From Dryomyza anilis (taxonomy: Eukaryota; Arthropoda; Insecta; Diptera; Dryomyzidae), in the NCBI GenBank assembly GCA_951804985.1, contig OX638131.1, forward strand, positions 53,131,078 to 53,195,077: a DNA stretch of 64,000 bases, given 5' to 3'. The notes under the pieces were generated by a model. That model saw nothing but the letters and a program-made list of their open reading frames with translations, ran no database searches and was not told the DNA's origin. Below are positions 43,844 through 58,542 of this stretch, one piece after another; position 1 is the stretch's first letter, and each line of letters opens with the position of its first letter. Position numbers and translations under genes: made by a program.

Positions 43844-46800
43844 ATTCCAATTAGTCATGACTTATGAATATATTATATTTAATGCATGAGTAAACATAAG
43901 CATAATTTTATTCAATTAATCATAATAATTGATTTTTACCAAAATCATATATTATATATTATGAATAAATACCAAATAATTATGATTACTTATTCTTGCC
44001 TGGATATCATGATTCATTTTTGCAAAATTTATGCGTATATTACATGATTTATGATAATATTTCTCGGCGTGAGCCAAACAAGATCTCAGTCCTACATGGC
44101 ACAGTGTACCCAAACGGTCCTAAATCGGGTGAAATTGAGTATTTTCGGAACCATTCAAACGATTTTAAAAATTTAAAAAGTTTATAGAGAGAACTTGAGA
44201 GAACTTAAGTTCTCTCATTTGCTTTTGGACGTAAGTCAAAGACATACGTATTTATTTTAAATACATTTTTATTTATTTTTATTACAGTAATTTTTACGGC
44301 GCAAGTTTTAAAAGCTAACAAAATCGACAATTAAAAAAATCTCATATTAAATTGAAAAATAATTATCATGATATGCTTTGAGAAACTAAAAATGTTCTCA
44401 AAAATGTTTATAATCAAAACAAAATCTGAAAAATAATTTTCATTTTTTCTTTGATCATAAATATTTGGGAGAAAATGTTTGAAGAAAAAAGCTTTGTATT
44501 TAATTTACATACAAAGCTTTTTCATCTCAAACAATTTATCCCAAATAATCAATCAATCAATCAAGTTATTTTTATTCAACATCTCATCAACTGGTAAATG
44601 GCACGTTGATCTGTGTAAGTACTATTAAAGATATAATGCACTAAAAGGTCAATTTTGTAAAAACAATATTTATCTCACTTTGTATTTAATTTACATACAA
44701 AGCTTTTTCATCTCAAACAATTTATCCCAAATAATCAATCAATCAATCAATTAAATTTTTTTTTATTCAACATCTCATCAACTGGTAAATGGCACGTTGA
44801 TCTGTGTAAGTACTATTAAAGATATAATGCACTAAAAGGACAATTTTGTAAAAACAATATTTATCTCACTTTTTACCACACGAATAGCAAAACGTAGTTA
44901 TTCTCAACTATTTTTTTAACTACAGTGAGAACGAATATCCTCCGACAACGCAACGTAGTAAATGCGTAGTTATTTCTAACTACGTTTCAAAATTTCACAT
45001 CGACGTAGTTATTAAAAAGTTTTACTTCATCGTAGTTGATTTAAAATTTGTCTTTTTTTGTTTAATAAAATAAAAGTAAAATTTTTATGTTTCATTTATT
45101 TGAATGGAAATTTAATATTATAAATTTTATACAAGAAATATGCGATTCAGTTCAACGGTCTGCGATCGAGATCTCTGTGAATTTCATTATCGCGTTATTT
45201 CCGTATTCACGAAGCGATTCTTCAGGATTTGCGCTACTGCTCCTCACGTAGTCGACGTTCGCGCTTCGTTTTTAAAAACTCGCTATCACTGCTCTGTTTC
45301 TCTTCCTTGATTTTGGGCAGTGACTACTTTCGCTTCTTATGGGTTTGAAAAAAAAAATATTTGGCACAAATGCTCTGCTCTACGTGGTAGTTATTAAATT
45401 GAAACGTAGTTATTTCTTTGGTATTTTGAGTTGACTACGAAATTATGACGGGGAAGTTATTTAAAGCCATGCCAAAGTACACACACAGAAAAAACTGTTG
45501 AAATACGACAGTTTCTAAATTATTTGACAAAGTGAACTCAAAAAGTTTTCAAAAGACTTAACATTTTTGAGAAGACAATTATTTTGCCGCTTATTTAATT
45601 AAATTGTGTTTCTTTTAGTGCTTTTTGTTTCAATTAACCAATTTATTATTGTTTTCAGTTTTTAATTTCCAAATATATTTGTGATGCGCGACGAACAACA
45701 AGCTCTACATATTATGTAAAAGATGATCTTTATATTATCAGCGTTGTCAACTAAATATAACCTAACATATGGATTAACTCCTGCGTTCATGTTGGATTCA
45801 GTTCCTTAAAGTCTTGACTTGCATATTTGTAAAATTATGACAAACCAAAATTATAAATATTTATAGAATTGTTAATCAAAGAGTTTTTTGCGTTTTAATT
45901 CGAAGCCATATAACGTAACTTATTACTCTCAAAACTGGGGAGAAGTTCACTTTACCGGCCACTTCGAAAAAAAGAAAAGTTGCCAACCCCTTTATTTTCG
46001 CAAAAAAAATATCAAAATTAAAAAAAGGTCGCTCGGACCCCTGGGGACCTTGAAAAATCAAAAACTGGTACACCTACTTACAAGTACATATGGGTACTCA
46101 AATGAAAGCTAATTCATGATTACAAATCTGCAATTATTTTGTTCATCTGTCAATCCTAGTATATATACATGTATAACTTTAGGATTTTTATGTTTTTTTT
46201 TTTTTTTAGTAAAATTTTATTTTTATTTTTTGTATTTTTTTTGTATTTTTTAGTATTTTTTCTATTTTTTTTAATTTTTTTATTATTTTCTGTAGTTTTT
46301 TTGCGTAATTGAGCGATTAAATAATATTGACAATGGAATAGGGCGAATTAGGCAAATCTTCGGGGATACATAGTGCCTTCAAATGGGAAGTATCTGTGAA
46401 TATAGCGCGTCAATTCGGAAAGGGAAATTTTCAAAGTGATAGTACTGAAAGTGATAGTACTGGAATAGATTCAAAGTGATAGTACTGAGTACAAATCACC
46501 GCAGCCAAATAATTTTTCGAAAAAATAGCGCGTTTTTTTTTGAAAAAATTTTCGTGCGATTGTTTTTCGCCATATCTTCTAAGGTCAGAGCAAATTCATA
46601 CTATTGAAATAATATAAACTCTGGTGGATAGAATTGACAGATCGACAAAATAATTACAGATTTTTCATCGTGAGGAAATTACTTTTCATTTGAGTACCCA
46701 TATGTACTTGTAAGTAGGTGTACCGGTTTTTGATTTTCCAAGGCCACCAGGAGTCTGAGCGACCATTTTTTTTTAATTTTGATATTTTTTTTTTCGAAAA

Positions 46801-49800
46801 TAAATCGCGTGACAATTTTTTATATTTCGAAGTGGTCGGTAAAGTGAACTTTAGCCCAAAACTGTTAGTTGGTTTTTGACATTTATGCTAAACGAAACTT
46901 TGAACTGTTGTTCTAACCCTTTTTCGACAGTAACTTACAATTTCAGCACTTAAAACTGTCGTAAATTAGCCCCAAACGACAGTTTTTTTTTTTGTGTGTA
47001 GTATTATTTTTCTTACAAATGTTCGTAGGAATATGATATATATATTTCATTTTAAATATTTTAAAATTCATACCCCTAATGTACATGCACTCAGAGAAAA
47101 AATATCGTTGTGGTGATCTTAATTGAAGGACATCATACTATGATTGGGGTTATGGTTGTAGGAAATCACGAAGTATGTCTATCCTCAATGACAATATTAT
47201 CAATCTTAATATGATCATAAGTGACAATAACTGCGTTCGCGTAGTATTTGAACCAGAAATGTTTTAGGGGAACGCTATATTGGTTCTATTTTAATAAATT
47301 TATTTAATAAATTTTCATTTTTTTTTTATAATTGTTAGACTCATTTTAGGCACAATTTTTTTAGTGATAAGTTTTTTTAATTGCATATAAATTTTATGAA
47401 AATTTAAATAATGGGATTTTTAAATATTTTAAAAATGTTAGTTTAATGTTGTACTAATACAAAAGTATTAAATTGAATAATCTACATTTAATTAACGCAA
47501 ATACAATTTTTGAATTTTTTCTTTTGCCCTTTACTTCTAATTAAGAGCTATTCACAATAGCATAACATGACCACAAAACGAACCTGTTTCTAATTATTTG
47601 TATTTGTTTTGTATCTGAAAATGATTTACGGATCAGGATCCACAGCGAAGCGTCAATGCAGGGTTGTTTGATTTGGTTGTTTGAATTCATCTGCAAATAC
47701 TTCCCTAAATACTTTGACGCCGCAGTTTTACATGCGACTGCAGCACCAACTACGATGCAAAAACTCACTTAACAGCGTCATTTGTTGCCAATCTGGCAGC
47801 TTATTTTATAAATGTTTATGTTCAAAAGTTTTAATGGCTTTATTATTCATTTTATTAATGTAAAATAAAGTTTTTGTAGCTTTTTTCCTTCTTGGAATAA
47901 ATGCAAGAAGGAAAATTGTGTTACTGAAGAAAAAAAATACTTACGGAGATTTCCGTAAAAGTCAAATTTTCCAAAAAAAAAAATGAAAAAATTTTCGTCA
48001 TTACAATTTTATATTTACTAAACCACTTGAGATATTTTAAAACGGTTTTCAGTTTCTGATTTATGTGTTATATTATATATATATATATTATATATTTTGA
48101 TTTGATGATAAAATGTACAATATATGTAAAAATATGTAAAGTAAAGTAAAAAAAAATCATAAAGTCTATATATTTAAAATTAAAAAATATATTTTCTCAT
48201 GTAAGCATATTTTTTTTAGATCTCAATGTAAGCTTTCCATAAACAACAGAATTTAAAAATCGGATAACTTTTGGATGATTTTTCATGAAAAAATTTTCAA
48301 CTTTACTGATTTTTATCTCCAATTTCAAAACTTAAGTTCTCTCAAGTTCTCATTGTACAGCACTTTTTAAATTTTTAAAATCCGACAATACTGAATTTCA
48401 CCCGATTTAAGAGCGTTTGGGCACACTGTGTGTCGTTCCAACACTTTTTTAATAGTAACTTACTTCGGGCTCTATTTTAGCGCTTAAAACTTTCGAAAAA
48501 TAGCTTAAAACGTCAGTTTCTGTGTGTGTATGATCATATTATTATATTATGATAGTCCCTAAATTCTTGAAAAGGCGTATTGACAATAAATCATAACCAG
48601 TGGGAAGGTTTGATCACATGGGAAATTTTATAGTAGGTGTTATTATGATAGTTAGTGTTATCAAAATTATAGTCAGTCTAAGCCGACTATAAATACCCTA
48701 CACATATGTGTGGTTACTATTCAAAGTGGTATATAGCTCTCCAGTGTATACGAATCCTGAAAATAACTACAAACTTTCAATCGCTGAAGAATGTCCATTC
48801 ATTTGATACCCATATTTACAAATGGTGTAGCGAATTTCGATTTTTTTGGGAACCACAAGTCGTTTCGTGCGAGAACATTATTATCATGTATTTGAGGATT
48901 ATGAATATATTTTACCAAAAAAGTTTACATAAGCACTTATACAGTAAAAAGTTATTTTGATATTTATTTATTTTTAATAATTTTTTTTAATAATATTTTT
49001 AAACATTTAAACACTTGGTCATTACAATAAAAAACTCGACTGCTACTGCCATATCCAACTTAAAAGTGAGTAAGAGAGAGTAAAAATGCTATAAAGGGAG
49101 AATTATACACTAATAAAATGAAAGATGGTTGAAAAGTAAAGCCTTAAACATCATTGCAGTTGCAAATTATTCAAGTCAAATATTTAGTTTTGCTACAAAA
49201 CCAATAATATCTGTGGAATATGTGATAATTGCAGCAATGCTACCAATTTCACTAGTAGTTGCATTGAATCTATCACAAATATGACATTTTTCGTGATATT
49301 TATTAGAAACATCTCACAAATAATACAAAATATGTGATGTTTACAAATTATTTAAAATTTTGCTGCAAATTTATTTGTATTTCCTGCATATTGAAATTGT
49401 TAAAGCGAGTAGTATTTTAGTGGCAGTATCTATCGTTATCATAACATGGTTCTTATCAACCATATTTTAGTGTTCAGATAGATAATGTTATTATAATACG
49501 TTATCTACTATGATATGATTATAATATTGTTGAAATAAAAATGAAAAATACTATACTTTGATTGTGACAACCATCTATGATTGTTGTCACATCTATGATT
49601 GTTGTCACATCTATGATTGTGTGAAGAATAATGATGTCAGGCATCACATGTTATCATAAATATATAATGGACATTATGAAACTTCGTCATGACATGTTGT
49701 AGCAGGGTACGGGTTTGTCTCCCTAGTGAGAGAGCTAAAATTTTAACTCTCAATTTTAAAATGTAGCTCACAACCTATTTTTTTACTCAAATTAATCTGA

Positions 49801-50093
49801 AATACATTAAAATGAAAATAAATTATATACCTAATTTGAAATAAATATTATCGATGCTTAAACGAAACATTGTTGGTTGAGACCAGCGAGGTCCCGGTCC
49901 AACACCGTGAGTCCATTGTAACTGTTCTTGAAACAATGTTGGCTGAGACGAGCGGGGTCCCAGTCAATCATACATTAGTCAGTCACTGGAACGAAAAATC
50001 AACAACCAGATCAGCATTAATTTCGAATGTTATTTTCAGCATATCCTAAGAAATTTAATATTTAAAATTTGATAGATACTAAGGTATTATTAA

Positions 50094-50298
50094 TGCGGGA
50101 GTTCCATAAGCGAAGATATGCGTACATTCATGCGTCCGAACTGTCAAATCACCGCACAACAGTTGAAATTACTTCAACTTTTCTGCGGCGATTGCGTCCG
50201 TGCATGTACTCGCTTTCATATTTTTGCATGTATTTCTACTATTGACAGTTCGTCGGACGCATGAATGCACGTACATCATCGCTTATGGAACTCCCACA
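50094..50298. mobile_element. Harbinger-like MITE, array unit 2
   Basis: Copy of the 205-bp element at 42321 at the same place in the unit, with TAA on both sides (50091-50093 and 50299-50301). It was multiplied with the array and is not a new insertion. Confidence 0.82.
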
Positions 50299-50842
50299 TA
50301 AGATCGATGACTTCGTAAATGGTGTTGAAATCTTTACAAGCACTTTGAAAAGGTTCATTGAATAAATAACACTGTTCTAGAAATTGAGGGTTATTGACGT
50401 CCACAGAAATGAAACTTGGTTAAGAAATGTGAAATCATCTTATGTTAATAATGTTGGTTAAAAGAAACAATGTTGGCTGAGACGAGCGAGATCCCCAGTC
50501 CAGCATTCATTGGCCAAGACGAGCTAGGTCCTGGTCTAACGCAACAATAATGCGAGCACGGAGAAAATTGTTTACTGATGATTTATGAATAAGACGTTCA
50601 TAAAACACACGCAAAAAAAACACAGCGTAGCTCCAGTCAAAAAACCATTTAAGTGAGTGAATAAAGTGAAAATGTATTATTTGAGAAGAATTGAGAATTT
50701 TTTTGTAATGTTTATTTCCTTTTCCTACTGACTTATATTTTCAAATGCGACATTTGTTTTTACATCTGTTTTTACATCTGGAGGCTAGGCTCATTTGGCA
50801 CAATGTATGAAATTTTAATCATGAATTATGACCTATTCCAAT

Positions 50843-51629
50843 TAGAGATGGGCGCGTGCCTGTTTTTGATGGCACGGACACGCACGGGTACGCCGATAGG
50901 TGACACGCACGAGCACGAGCCCAACGAGTAAATTTACAGGCACGTCCGAGAAGCACGATAAAACACGGGATTTTAAAAGACACGAAGAAACACGGAAAAA
51001 CACGACAAAACACGAAAAAAGCACGGAAAAACATGGAAAAACAAGCGAAATGTGACAAATAATACCGAAACCGTTTAGATTTTTGAAACCAGAATCGTTA
51101 TTAAAAATGAGTTGAACCGGAACTGGAATCGGAACATATATATTTTTCTGGTTGGAATCGGCACCGCTATTTTAAAAATATCGGAACCAGAACCGGAACA
51201 GATATTATAGTCCCTGTCAGGGAACGCAAAGAACCGGAATCGGAATCGTTATTAAAAATGTATGGAACCGGAATCGAAATCCATTTTATTTGTTGGTTGA
51301 AAGCGGAATCGGAACCGGAACAACAATTTTAATAATCTTGGAACCAGAACCGCAACCGATATTCCAATAGGTTTTAGTCCCTGTAATAAAAATTAAGTTT
51401 GATACTGTTTTATTCTCTTGAATCCATAAGTAAAACTAAAACAACAGATTTTTAAGAAAAGGTTAAAATACCACAACATTTTTATTTTATTTACTATAAA
51501 AAAAAATCTTTAATGGGCCCGTGTCTGATTTTTGAGACACGACAGCAACTAGCACGCACGGAGATTTGCACGTACGAACTCAAATTTTCGGGCGTGACCC
51601 GAAAAAATCACGGCACGCGCCCATCTCTA
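50843..51629. mobile_element. hAT-like MITE, array unit 2
   Basis: Copy of 43058-43843, with ATTCCAAT at 50835-50842 and 51630-51637. The right TIR reads CGCGCCCATCTCTA, a better match to the left TIR than in unit 1 (CTCGCCC). Confidence 0.92.
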
Positions 51630-54320
51630 ATTCCAATTAGTCATGACTTATGAATATATTATATATAATGCATGAGTAAACATAAGCATAATTTTATTCA
51701 ATTAATCATAATAATTGATTTTTACCAAAATCATATATTATGAATAAATACCAAATCATTATGATTACTTATTCTTGCCTGGATATCATGATTCATTTTT
51801 GCAAAATTTATGCGTATATTACATGATTTATGATAATATTTCTCGGCGTGAGCCAAACAAAAAAATGTTCACAAAGATAAGATGAATAAGCAAAGTTGGC
51901 TTAGGCGTGCAAGATCTCAGTCCTACATGGCACAGTGTACCCAAACGGTCCTAAATCGGGTGAAATTGAGTATTTTCGGAACCATTCAAACGATTTTAAA
52001 AATTTAAAAAGTTTATAGAGAGGACTTGAGAGAACTTAAGTTCTCTCATTTGCTTTTGGACGTAAGTCAAAGACATATGTATTTATTTTAAATACATTTT
52101 TATTTATTTTTATTACAGTAATTTTTACGGCGCAAGTTTTAAAAGCTAACAAAATCGACAATTAAAAAAATCTCATATTAAATTGAAAAATAATTATCAT
52201 GATATGCTTTGAGAAACTAAAAATGTTCTCAAAAATGTTCATAATCAAAACAAAATCTGAAAAATAATTTTCATTTTTTCTTTGATCATAAATATTTGGG
52301 AGAAAATGTTTGAAGAAAAAAACTTTGTATTTAATTTACATACAAAGCTTTTTCATCTCAAACAATTTATCCCAAATAATCAATTAAATTTTTTTTTATT
52401 CAACATCTCATCAACTGGTAAATGGCACGTTGATCTGTGTAAGTACTATTAAAGATATAATGCACTAAAAGGACAATTTTGTAAAAACAATATTTATCTC
52501 ACTTTTTACCACACGAATAGCAAAACGTAGTTATTCTCAACTATTTTTTTAACTACAGTGAGAACGAATATCCTCCGACAACGCAACGTAGTAAATGCGT
52601 AGTTATTTCTAACTACGTTTCAAAATTTCACATCGACGTAGTTATTAAAAAGTTTTACTTCATCGTAGTTGATTTAAAATTTGTCTTTTTTTGTTTAATA
52701 AAATAAAAGTAAAATTTTTATGTTTCATTTATTTGAATGGAAATTTAATATTATAAATTTTATACAAGAAATATGCGATTCAGTTCAACGGTCTGCGATC
52801 GAGATCTCTGTGAATTTCATTATCGCGTTATTTCCGTATTCACGAAGCGATTCTTCAGGATTTGCGCTACTGCTCCTCACGTAGTCGACGTTCGCGCTTC
52901 GTTTTTAAAAACTCGCTATCACTGCTCTGTTTCTCTTCCTTGATTTTGGGCAGTGACTACTTGCGCTTCTTATGGGTTTGAAAAAAAAAATATTTGGCAC
53001 AAATTCTCTGCTCTACGTGGTAGTTATTAAATTGAAACGTAGTTATTTCTTTCGTATTTTGAGGTGACTACGAAATTATGACGGGGAAGTTATTTAAAGC
53101 CATGCCAAAGTACACACACAGAAAAAACTGTTGAAATACGACAGTTTCTAAATTATTTGACAAAGTGAACTCAAAAAGTTTTCAAAAGACTTAACATTTT
53201 TGAGAAGACAATTATTTTGCCGCTTATTTAAGTAAATTGTGTTTCTTTTAGTGCTTTTTGTTTCAATTAACCAATTTATTATTGTTTTCAGTTTTTAATT
53301 TCCAAATATATTTGTGATGCGCGACGAACAACAAGCTCTACATATTATGTAAAAGATGATCTTTATATTATCAGCGTTGTCAACTAAGTATAACCTAACA
53401 TATGGATTAACTCCTGCGTTCATGTTGGATTCAGTTCCTTAAAGTCTTGACTTGCATATTTGTAAAATTATGACAAACAAAAATTATAAATATTTATAGA
53501 ATTGTTAATCAAAGAGTTTTTTGCGTTTTAATTCGAAGCCATATAACGTAACTTATTACTCTCAAAACTGGGGAGAAGTTCACTTTACCGGCCACTTCGA
53601 AAAAAAGAAAAGTTGCCAACCCCTTTATTTTCGCAAAAAAAATATCAAAATTAAAAAAAGGTCGCTCGGACCCCTGGGGACCTTGAAAAATCAAAAACTG
53701 GTACACCTACTTACAAGTACATATGGGTACTCAAATGAAAGCTAATTCATGATTACAAATCTGCAATTATTTTGTTCATCTGTCAATCCTAGTATATATA
53801 CATGTATAACTTTAGGATTTTTATGTTTATTCTTTTTTTTATTAAAATTTTATTTTTATTTTTTGTATTTTTTTTGTATTTTTTAGTATTTTTTCTATTT
53901 TTTTTAATTTTTTTATTATTTTCTGTAGTTTTTGTAGTTTTTTTGCGTAATTGAGCAATTAAATAATATTGACAATGGAATAGGGCGAATTAGGCAAATC
54001 TTCGGGGATACATAGTGCCTTCAAATGGGAAGTGTCTGTGAATATAGCGCGTCAATTCGAAAAGGGACATTTTTCGAACCTGGAATAGATTCAAAGTGAT
54101 AGTACTGAGTTCAAATCACCGCAGCCAAATAATTTTTCGAAAAAATAGCGCGTTTTTTTTTTTTAATTTTCGTTTTTTTTCCCAAGTGCGATTGTTTTTC
54201 GCCATATCTTCTAAGGTCAGAGCAAATTCAGACTATTGAAATAATATAAACTCTGGTGGATAGAATTGATAGATCGACAAAATAATTACAGATTTTTCAT
54301 CGTGAGGAAATTACCTTTCA

Positions 54321-54945
54321 TTTGAGTACCCATACTTACTTACTTACTTAAATGGCCCTTACAACCGTGGGTCGGTTTTGGCCGCTGAGATGAAGCCGCG
54401 CCAGTCGGATCTGCTTTGCGCGCGCTGACGCCAGTTAGAAATACCAAGCGTTGCCAGGTTGTCCTCAACTTGGTCTTTCCAACGCAGATTTGGACGCCCT
54501 CTTCTACGCTGTCCACCTTCGAGTTTCGATTCAAGCACCTTCTTGGCTGGAGTGTTTTCATCCATTCGTTCGACATGACCTAGCCAGCGAAGCCGCTGGA
54601 TCTTGATGCGCTTGACTATGTCAATGTCGTCGAATAACTCATATAGCTCGTGGTTCATCCTGATTCGATACTCGTTAGCAAAGCAGATAGGGCCAAAGAT
54701 TTTACGGAGAATCTTTCTCTCGAACGCTCCCAGTACTCTCTCATCGGTGGTGGCCAGCGTCCATGTTTCTGCACCATAAAGTAGGACGGGCATGATGAGT
54801 GACTTGTAGAGCGTTATTTTTGTCCGGCGAGAGAGGGCTCTGCTTCTCAATTGCCTACTGAGCCCAAAGTAGCACCTGTTGGCAAGAGTTATTCTCCGTT
54901 TGATCTCCAGGCTGACGTCGTTGTTGCTTTGTTTGAGTACCCATA
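54321..54945 (-). mobile_element. 5'-truncated non-LTR retrotransposon with 14-bp duplication
   Basis: The insert 54335-54931 is flanked by TTTGAGTACCCATA at 54321-54334 and 54932-54945. The other units have this word once. On the minus strand the insert ends in a (TAAG)n tail, read on the plus strand as CTTACTTACTTACTTA. Target duplication, 5' truncation and a short 3' repeat tail are signs of target-primed reverse transcription. It is the freshest insertion in the array. Confidence 0.93.
54359..54931 (-). pseudogene. C-terminal part of non-LTR retrotransposon ORF2
   Basis: About 190 residues after the RT domain are open to a stop at 54359-54361. Recognisable blocks are SLEIKRRITLANRCYFGLSR, TLYKSLIMPVLLYGAETWTL, FERKILRKIFGP, RLRWLGHVERMDENTPAKK, GRPNLRWKDQVEDNL and a final SDWRGFISAAKT. 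These belong to the region downstream of RT in a family common in fly genomes. The RT fragment at 8869-10398 ends where this region would start and may be from the same family. The frame is open by chance upstream to 55009 in array sequence; those 26 or so residues are not part of the element. Confidence 0.88.
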
Positions 54946-57900
54946 TGTACTTGTAAGTAGGTGTACCGGTTTTTGATTTTCCAAGGTCACCAGGAGTCTG
55001 AGCGACCATTTTTTTTTAATTTTGATATTTTTTTTTTTCGAAAATAAATCGCGTGACAATTTTTTATATTTCGAAGTGGTCGGTAAAGTGAACTTTAGCC
55101 CAAAACTGTTAGTTGGTTTTTGACATTTATGCTAAACGAAACTTTGAACTGTTGTTCTAACCCTTTTTCGACAGTAACTTACAATTTCAGCACTTAAAAC
55201 TGTCGTAAATTAGCCCCAAACGACAGTTTTTTTCTTTGTGTGTAGTATTATTTTTCTTACAAATGTTCGTAGGAATATGATATATATATTTCATTTTAAA
55301 TATTTTAAAATTCATACCCCTAATGTACATGCACTCAGAGAAAAAATATCGTTGTGGTGATCTTAATTGAAGGACATCATACTATGATTGGGGTTATGGT
55401 TGTAGGAAATCACGAAGTATGTCTATCCTCAATGACAATATTAGCAATCTTAATATGATCATAAGTGACAATAACTGCGTTCGCGTAGTATTTGAACCAG
55501 AAATGTTTTAGGGGAACGCTATATTGGTTCTATTTTAATAAATTTATTTAATAAATTTTCATTTTTTTTTTATAATTGTTAGACTCATTTTAGGCACAAT
55601 TTTTTTAGTGATAAGTTTTTTTAATTGCATATAAATTTTATGAAAATTTAAATAATGGGATTTTTAAATATTTTAAAAATGTTAGTTTAATGTTGTACTA
55701 ATACAAAAGTATTAAATTGAATAATCTACATTTAATTAACGCAAATACAATTTTTGAATTTTTCTTTTGCCCTTTACTTCTAATTAAGTGCTATTCACAA
55801 TAGCATAACATGACCACAAAACGAACCTGTTTCTAATTATTTGTATTTGTTTTGTATCTGAAAATGATTTACGGATCAGGATCCACAGCGAAGCGTCAAT
55901 GCAGGGTTGTTTGATTTGGTTGTTTGAATTCATCTGCAAATACTTCCCTAAATACTTTGACGCCGCAGTTTTACATGCGACTGCAGCACCAAATACGATG
56001 CAAAAACTCACTTAACAGCGTCATTTGTTGCCAATCTGGCAGCTTATTTTATAAATGTTTATGTTCAAAAGTTTTAATGGCTTTATTATTCATTTTATTA
56101 ATGTAAAATAAAGTTTTTGTAGCTTTTTTCCTTCTTGGAATAAATGCAAGAAGGAAAATTGTGTTACTGAAGAAAAAAAATACTTACGGAGATTTCCGTA
56201 AAAGTCAAATTTTCCAAAAAAAAAAATGAAAAAATTTTCGTCATTACAATTTTATATTTACTAAACCACTTGAGATATTTTAAAACGGTTTTCAGTTTCT
56301 GATTTATGTGTTATATTATATATATATATATTATATATTTTGATTTGATGATAAAATGTACAATATATGTAAAAATATGTAAAGTAAAGTAAAAAAAAAT
56401 CATAAAGTCTATATATTTAAAATTAAAAAATATATTTTCTCATGTAAGCATATTTTTTTTAGATCTCAATGTAAGCTTTCCATAAACAACAGAATTTAAA
56501 AATCGGATAACTTTTGGATGATTTTTCATGAAAAAATTTTCAACTTTACTGATTTTTATCTCCAATTTCAAAACTTAAGTTCTCTCAAGTTCTCATTGTA
56601 CAGCACTTTTTAAATTTTTAAAATCCGACAATACTGAATTTCACCCGATTTAAGAGCGTTTGGGCACACTGTGTGTCGTTCCAACACTTTTTTAATAGTA
56701 ACTTACTTCGGGCTCTATTTTAGCACTTAAAACTTTCGAAAAATAGCTTAAAACGTCAGTTTCTGTGTGTGTATGATCATATTATTATATTATGATAGTC
56801 CCTAAATTCTTGAAAAGGCGTATTGACAATAAATCATAACCAGTGGGAAGGTTTGATCACATGGGAAATTTTATAGTAGGTGTTATTATGATAGTTAGTG
56901 TTATCAAAATTATAGTCAGTCTAAGCCGACTATAAATACCCTACACATATGTGTGGTTACTATTCAAAGTGGTATATAGCTCTCCAGTGTATACGAATCC
57001 TGAAAATAACTACAAACTTTCAATCGCTGAAGAATGTCCATTCATTTGATACCCATATTTACAAATGGTGTAGCGAATTTCGATTTTTTTGGGAACCACA
57101 AGTCGTTTCGTGCGAGAACATTATTTGAGGATTATGAATATATTTTACCAAAAAAGTTTACATAAGCACTTATACAGTAAAAAGTTATTTTGATATTTAT
57201 TTATTTTTAATAATTTTTTTTAATAATATTTTTAAACATTTAAACACTTGGTCATTACAATAAAAAACTCGACTGCTACTGCCATATCCAACTTAAAAGT
57301 GAGTAAGAGAGAGTAAAAATGCTATAAAGGGAGAATTATACACTAATAAAATGAAAGATGGTTGAAAAGTAAAGCCTTAAACATCATTGCAGTTGCAAAT
57401 TATTCAAGTCAAATATTTAGTTTTGCTACAAAACCAATAATATCTGTGGAATATGTGATAATTGCAGCAATGCTACCAATTTCACTAGTAGTTGCATTGA
57501 ATCTATCACAAATATGACATTTTTCGTGATATTTATTAGAAACATCTCACAAATAATACAAAATATGTGATGTTTACAAATTATTTAAAATTTTGCTGCA
57601 AATTTATTTGTATTTCCTGCATATTGAAATTGTTAAAGCGAGTAGTATTTTAGTGGCAGTATCTATCGTTATCATAACATGGTTCTTATCAACCATATTT
57701 TAGTGTTCAGATAGATAATATTATTATAATACGTTATCTACTATGATATGATTATAATATTGTTGAAATAAAAATGAAAAATACTATACTTTGATTGTGA
57801 CAACCATCTATGATTGTTGTCACATCTATGATTGTTGTCACATCTATGATTGTGTGAAGAATAATGATGTCAGGCATCACATGTTATCATAAATATATAA

Positions 57901-58337
57901 TGGACATTATGAAACTTCGTCATGACATGTTGTAGCAGGGTACGGGTTTGTCTCCCTAGTGAGAGAGCTAAAATTTTAACTCTCAATTTTAAAATGTAGC
58001 TCACAACCTATTTTTTTACTCAAATTAATCTGAAATACATTAAAATGAAAATAAATTATATACCTAATTTGAAATAAATATTATCGATGCTTAAACGAAA
58101 CATTGTTGGTTGAGACCAGCGAGGTCCCGGTCCAACACCGTGAGTCCATTGTAACTGTTCTTGAAACAATGTTGGCTGAGACGAGCGGGGTCCCAGTCAA
58201 TCATACATTAGTCAGTCACTGGAACGAAAAATCAACAATCGCTGATACACCAGATCAGCATTAATTTCGAATGTTATTTTCAGCATATCCTAAGAAATTT
58301 AATATTTAAAATTTGGTAGATACTAAGGTATTATTAA

Positions 58338-58542
58338 TGCGGGAGTTCCATAAGCGAAGATATGCGTACATTCATGCGTCCGAACTGTCAAATCATCGCA
58401 CAACAGTTGAAATTACTTCAACTTTTCTGCGGCGATTGCGTCCGTGCATGTACTCGCTTTCATATTTTTGCATGTATTTCTACTATTGACAGTTCGTCGG
58501 ACGCATGAATGCACGTACATCATCGCTTATGGAACTCCCACA
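58338..58542. mobile_element. Harbinger-like MITE, array unit 3
   Basis: Copy of the element at 42321, with TAA at 58335-58337 and following 58542. One base of the interior differs visibly (AAATCATCGC in place of AAATCACCGC). Confidence 0.82.

Larger units (their letters stand above)
35635..44215. repeat. Macro-satellite array, unit 1 (8581 bp)
   Basis: The unit starts CATTTGCTTTTGGACG. The same start recurs at 44216, 52047 and 60290, and the landmarks inside follow in the same order in each unit. Parts in order are: hairpin around AAGCTTTGTA, CGTAGTTA motif region, foldback element 36925-38440, a variable AT region, an inverted repeat (about 39810-39920, paired with 44090-44200), TTGGCTGAGACGAGCG repeats, a Harbinger-like MITE and a hAT-like element. 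Unit 1 alone has the 36024-36157 MITE, the 46-bp piece near 39083-39130 and the mini-me block 41238-41993. No unit codes for a recognisable protein. Confidence 0.9.
44216..52046. repeat. Macro-satellite array, unit 2 (7831 bp)
   Basis: Same order of parts as unit 1, without the 134-bp MITE and the mini-me block. Specific to it is a local tandem duplication of about 180 bp at 44495-44860 (hairpin half, AATCAATCAATCAATCAA and the GGCACGTTGATCTGTG part twice). Also specific is a three-fold AAGTGATAGTACTG repeat near 46434-46480. A CATCTATGATTGTTGTCA word stands one more time than in unit 1 (about 49575-49620). Confidence 0.9.
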
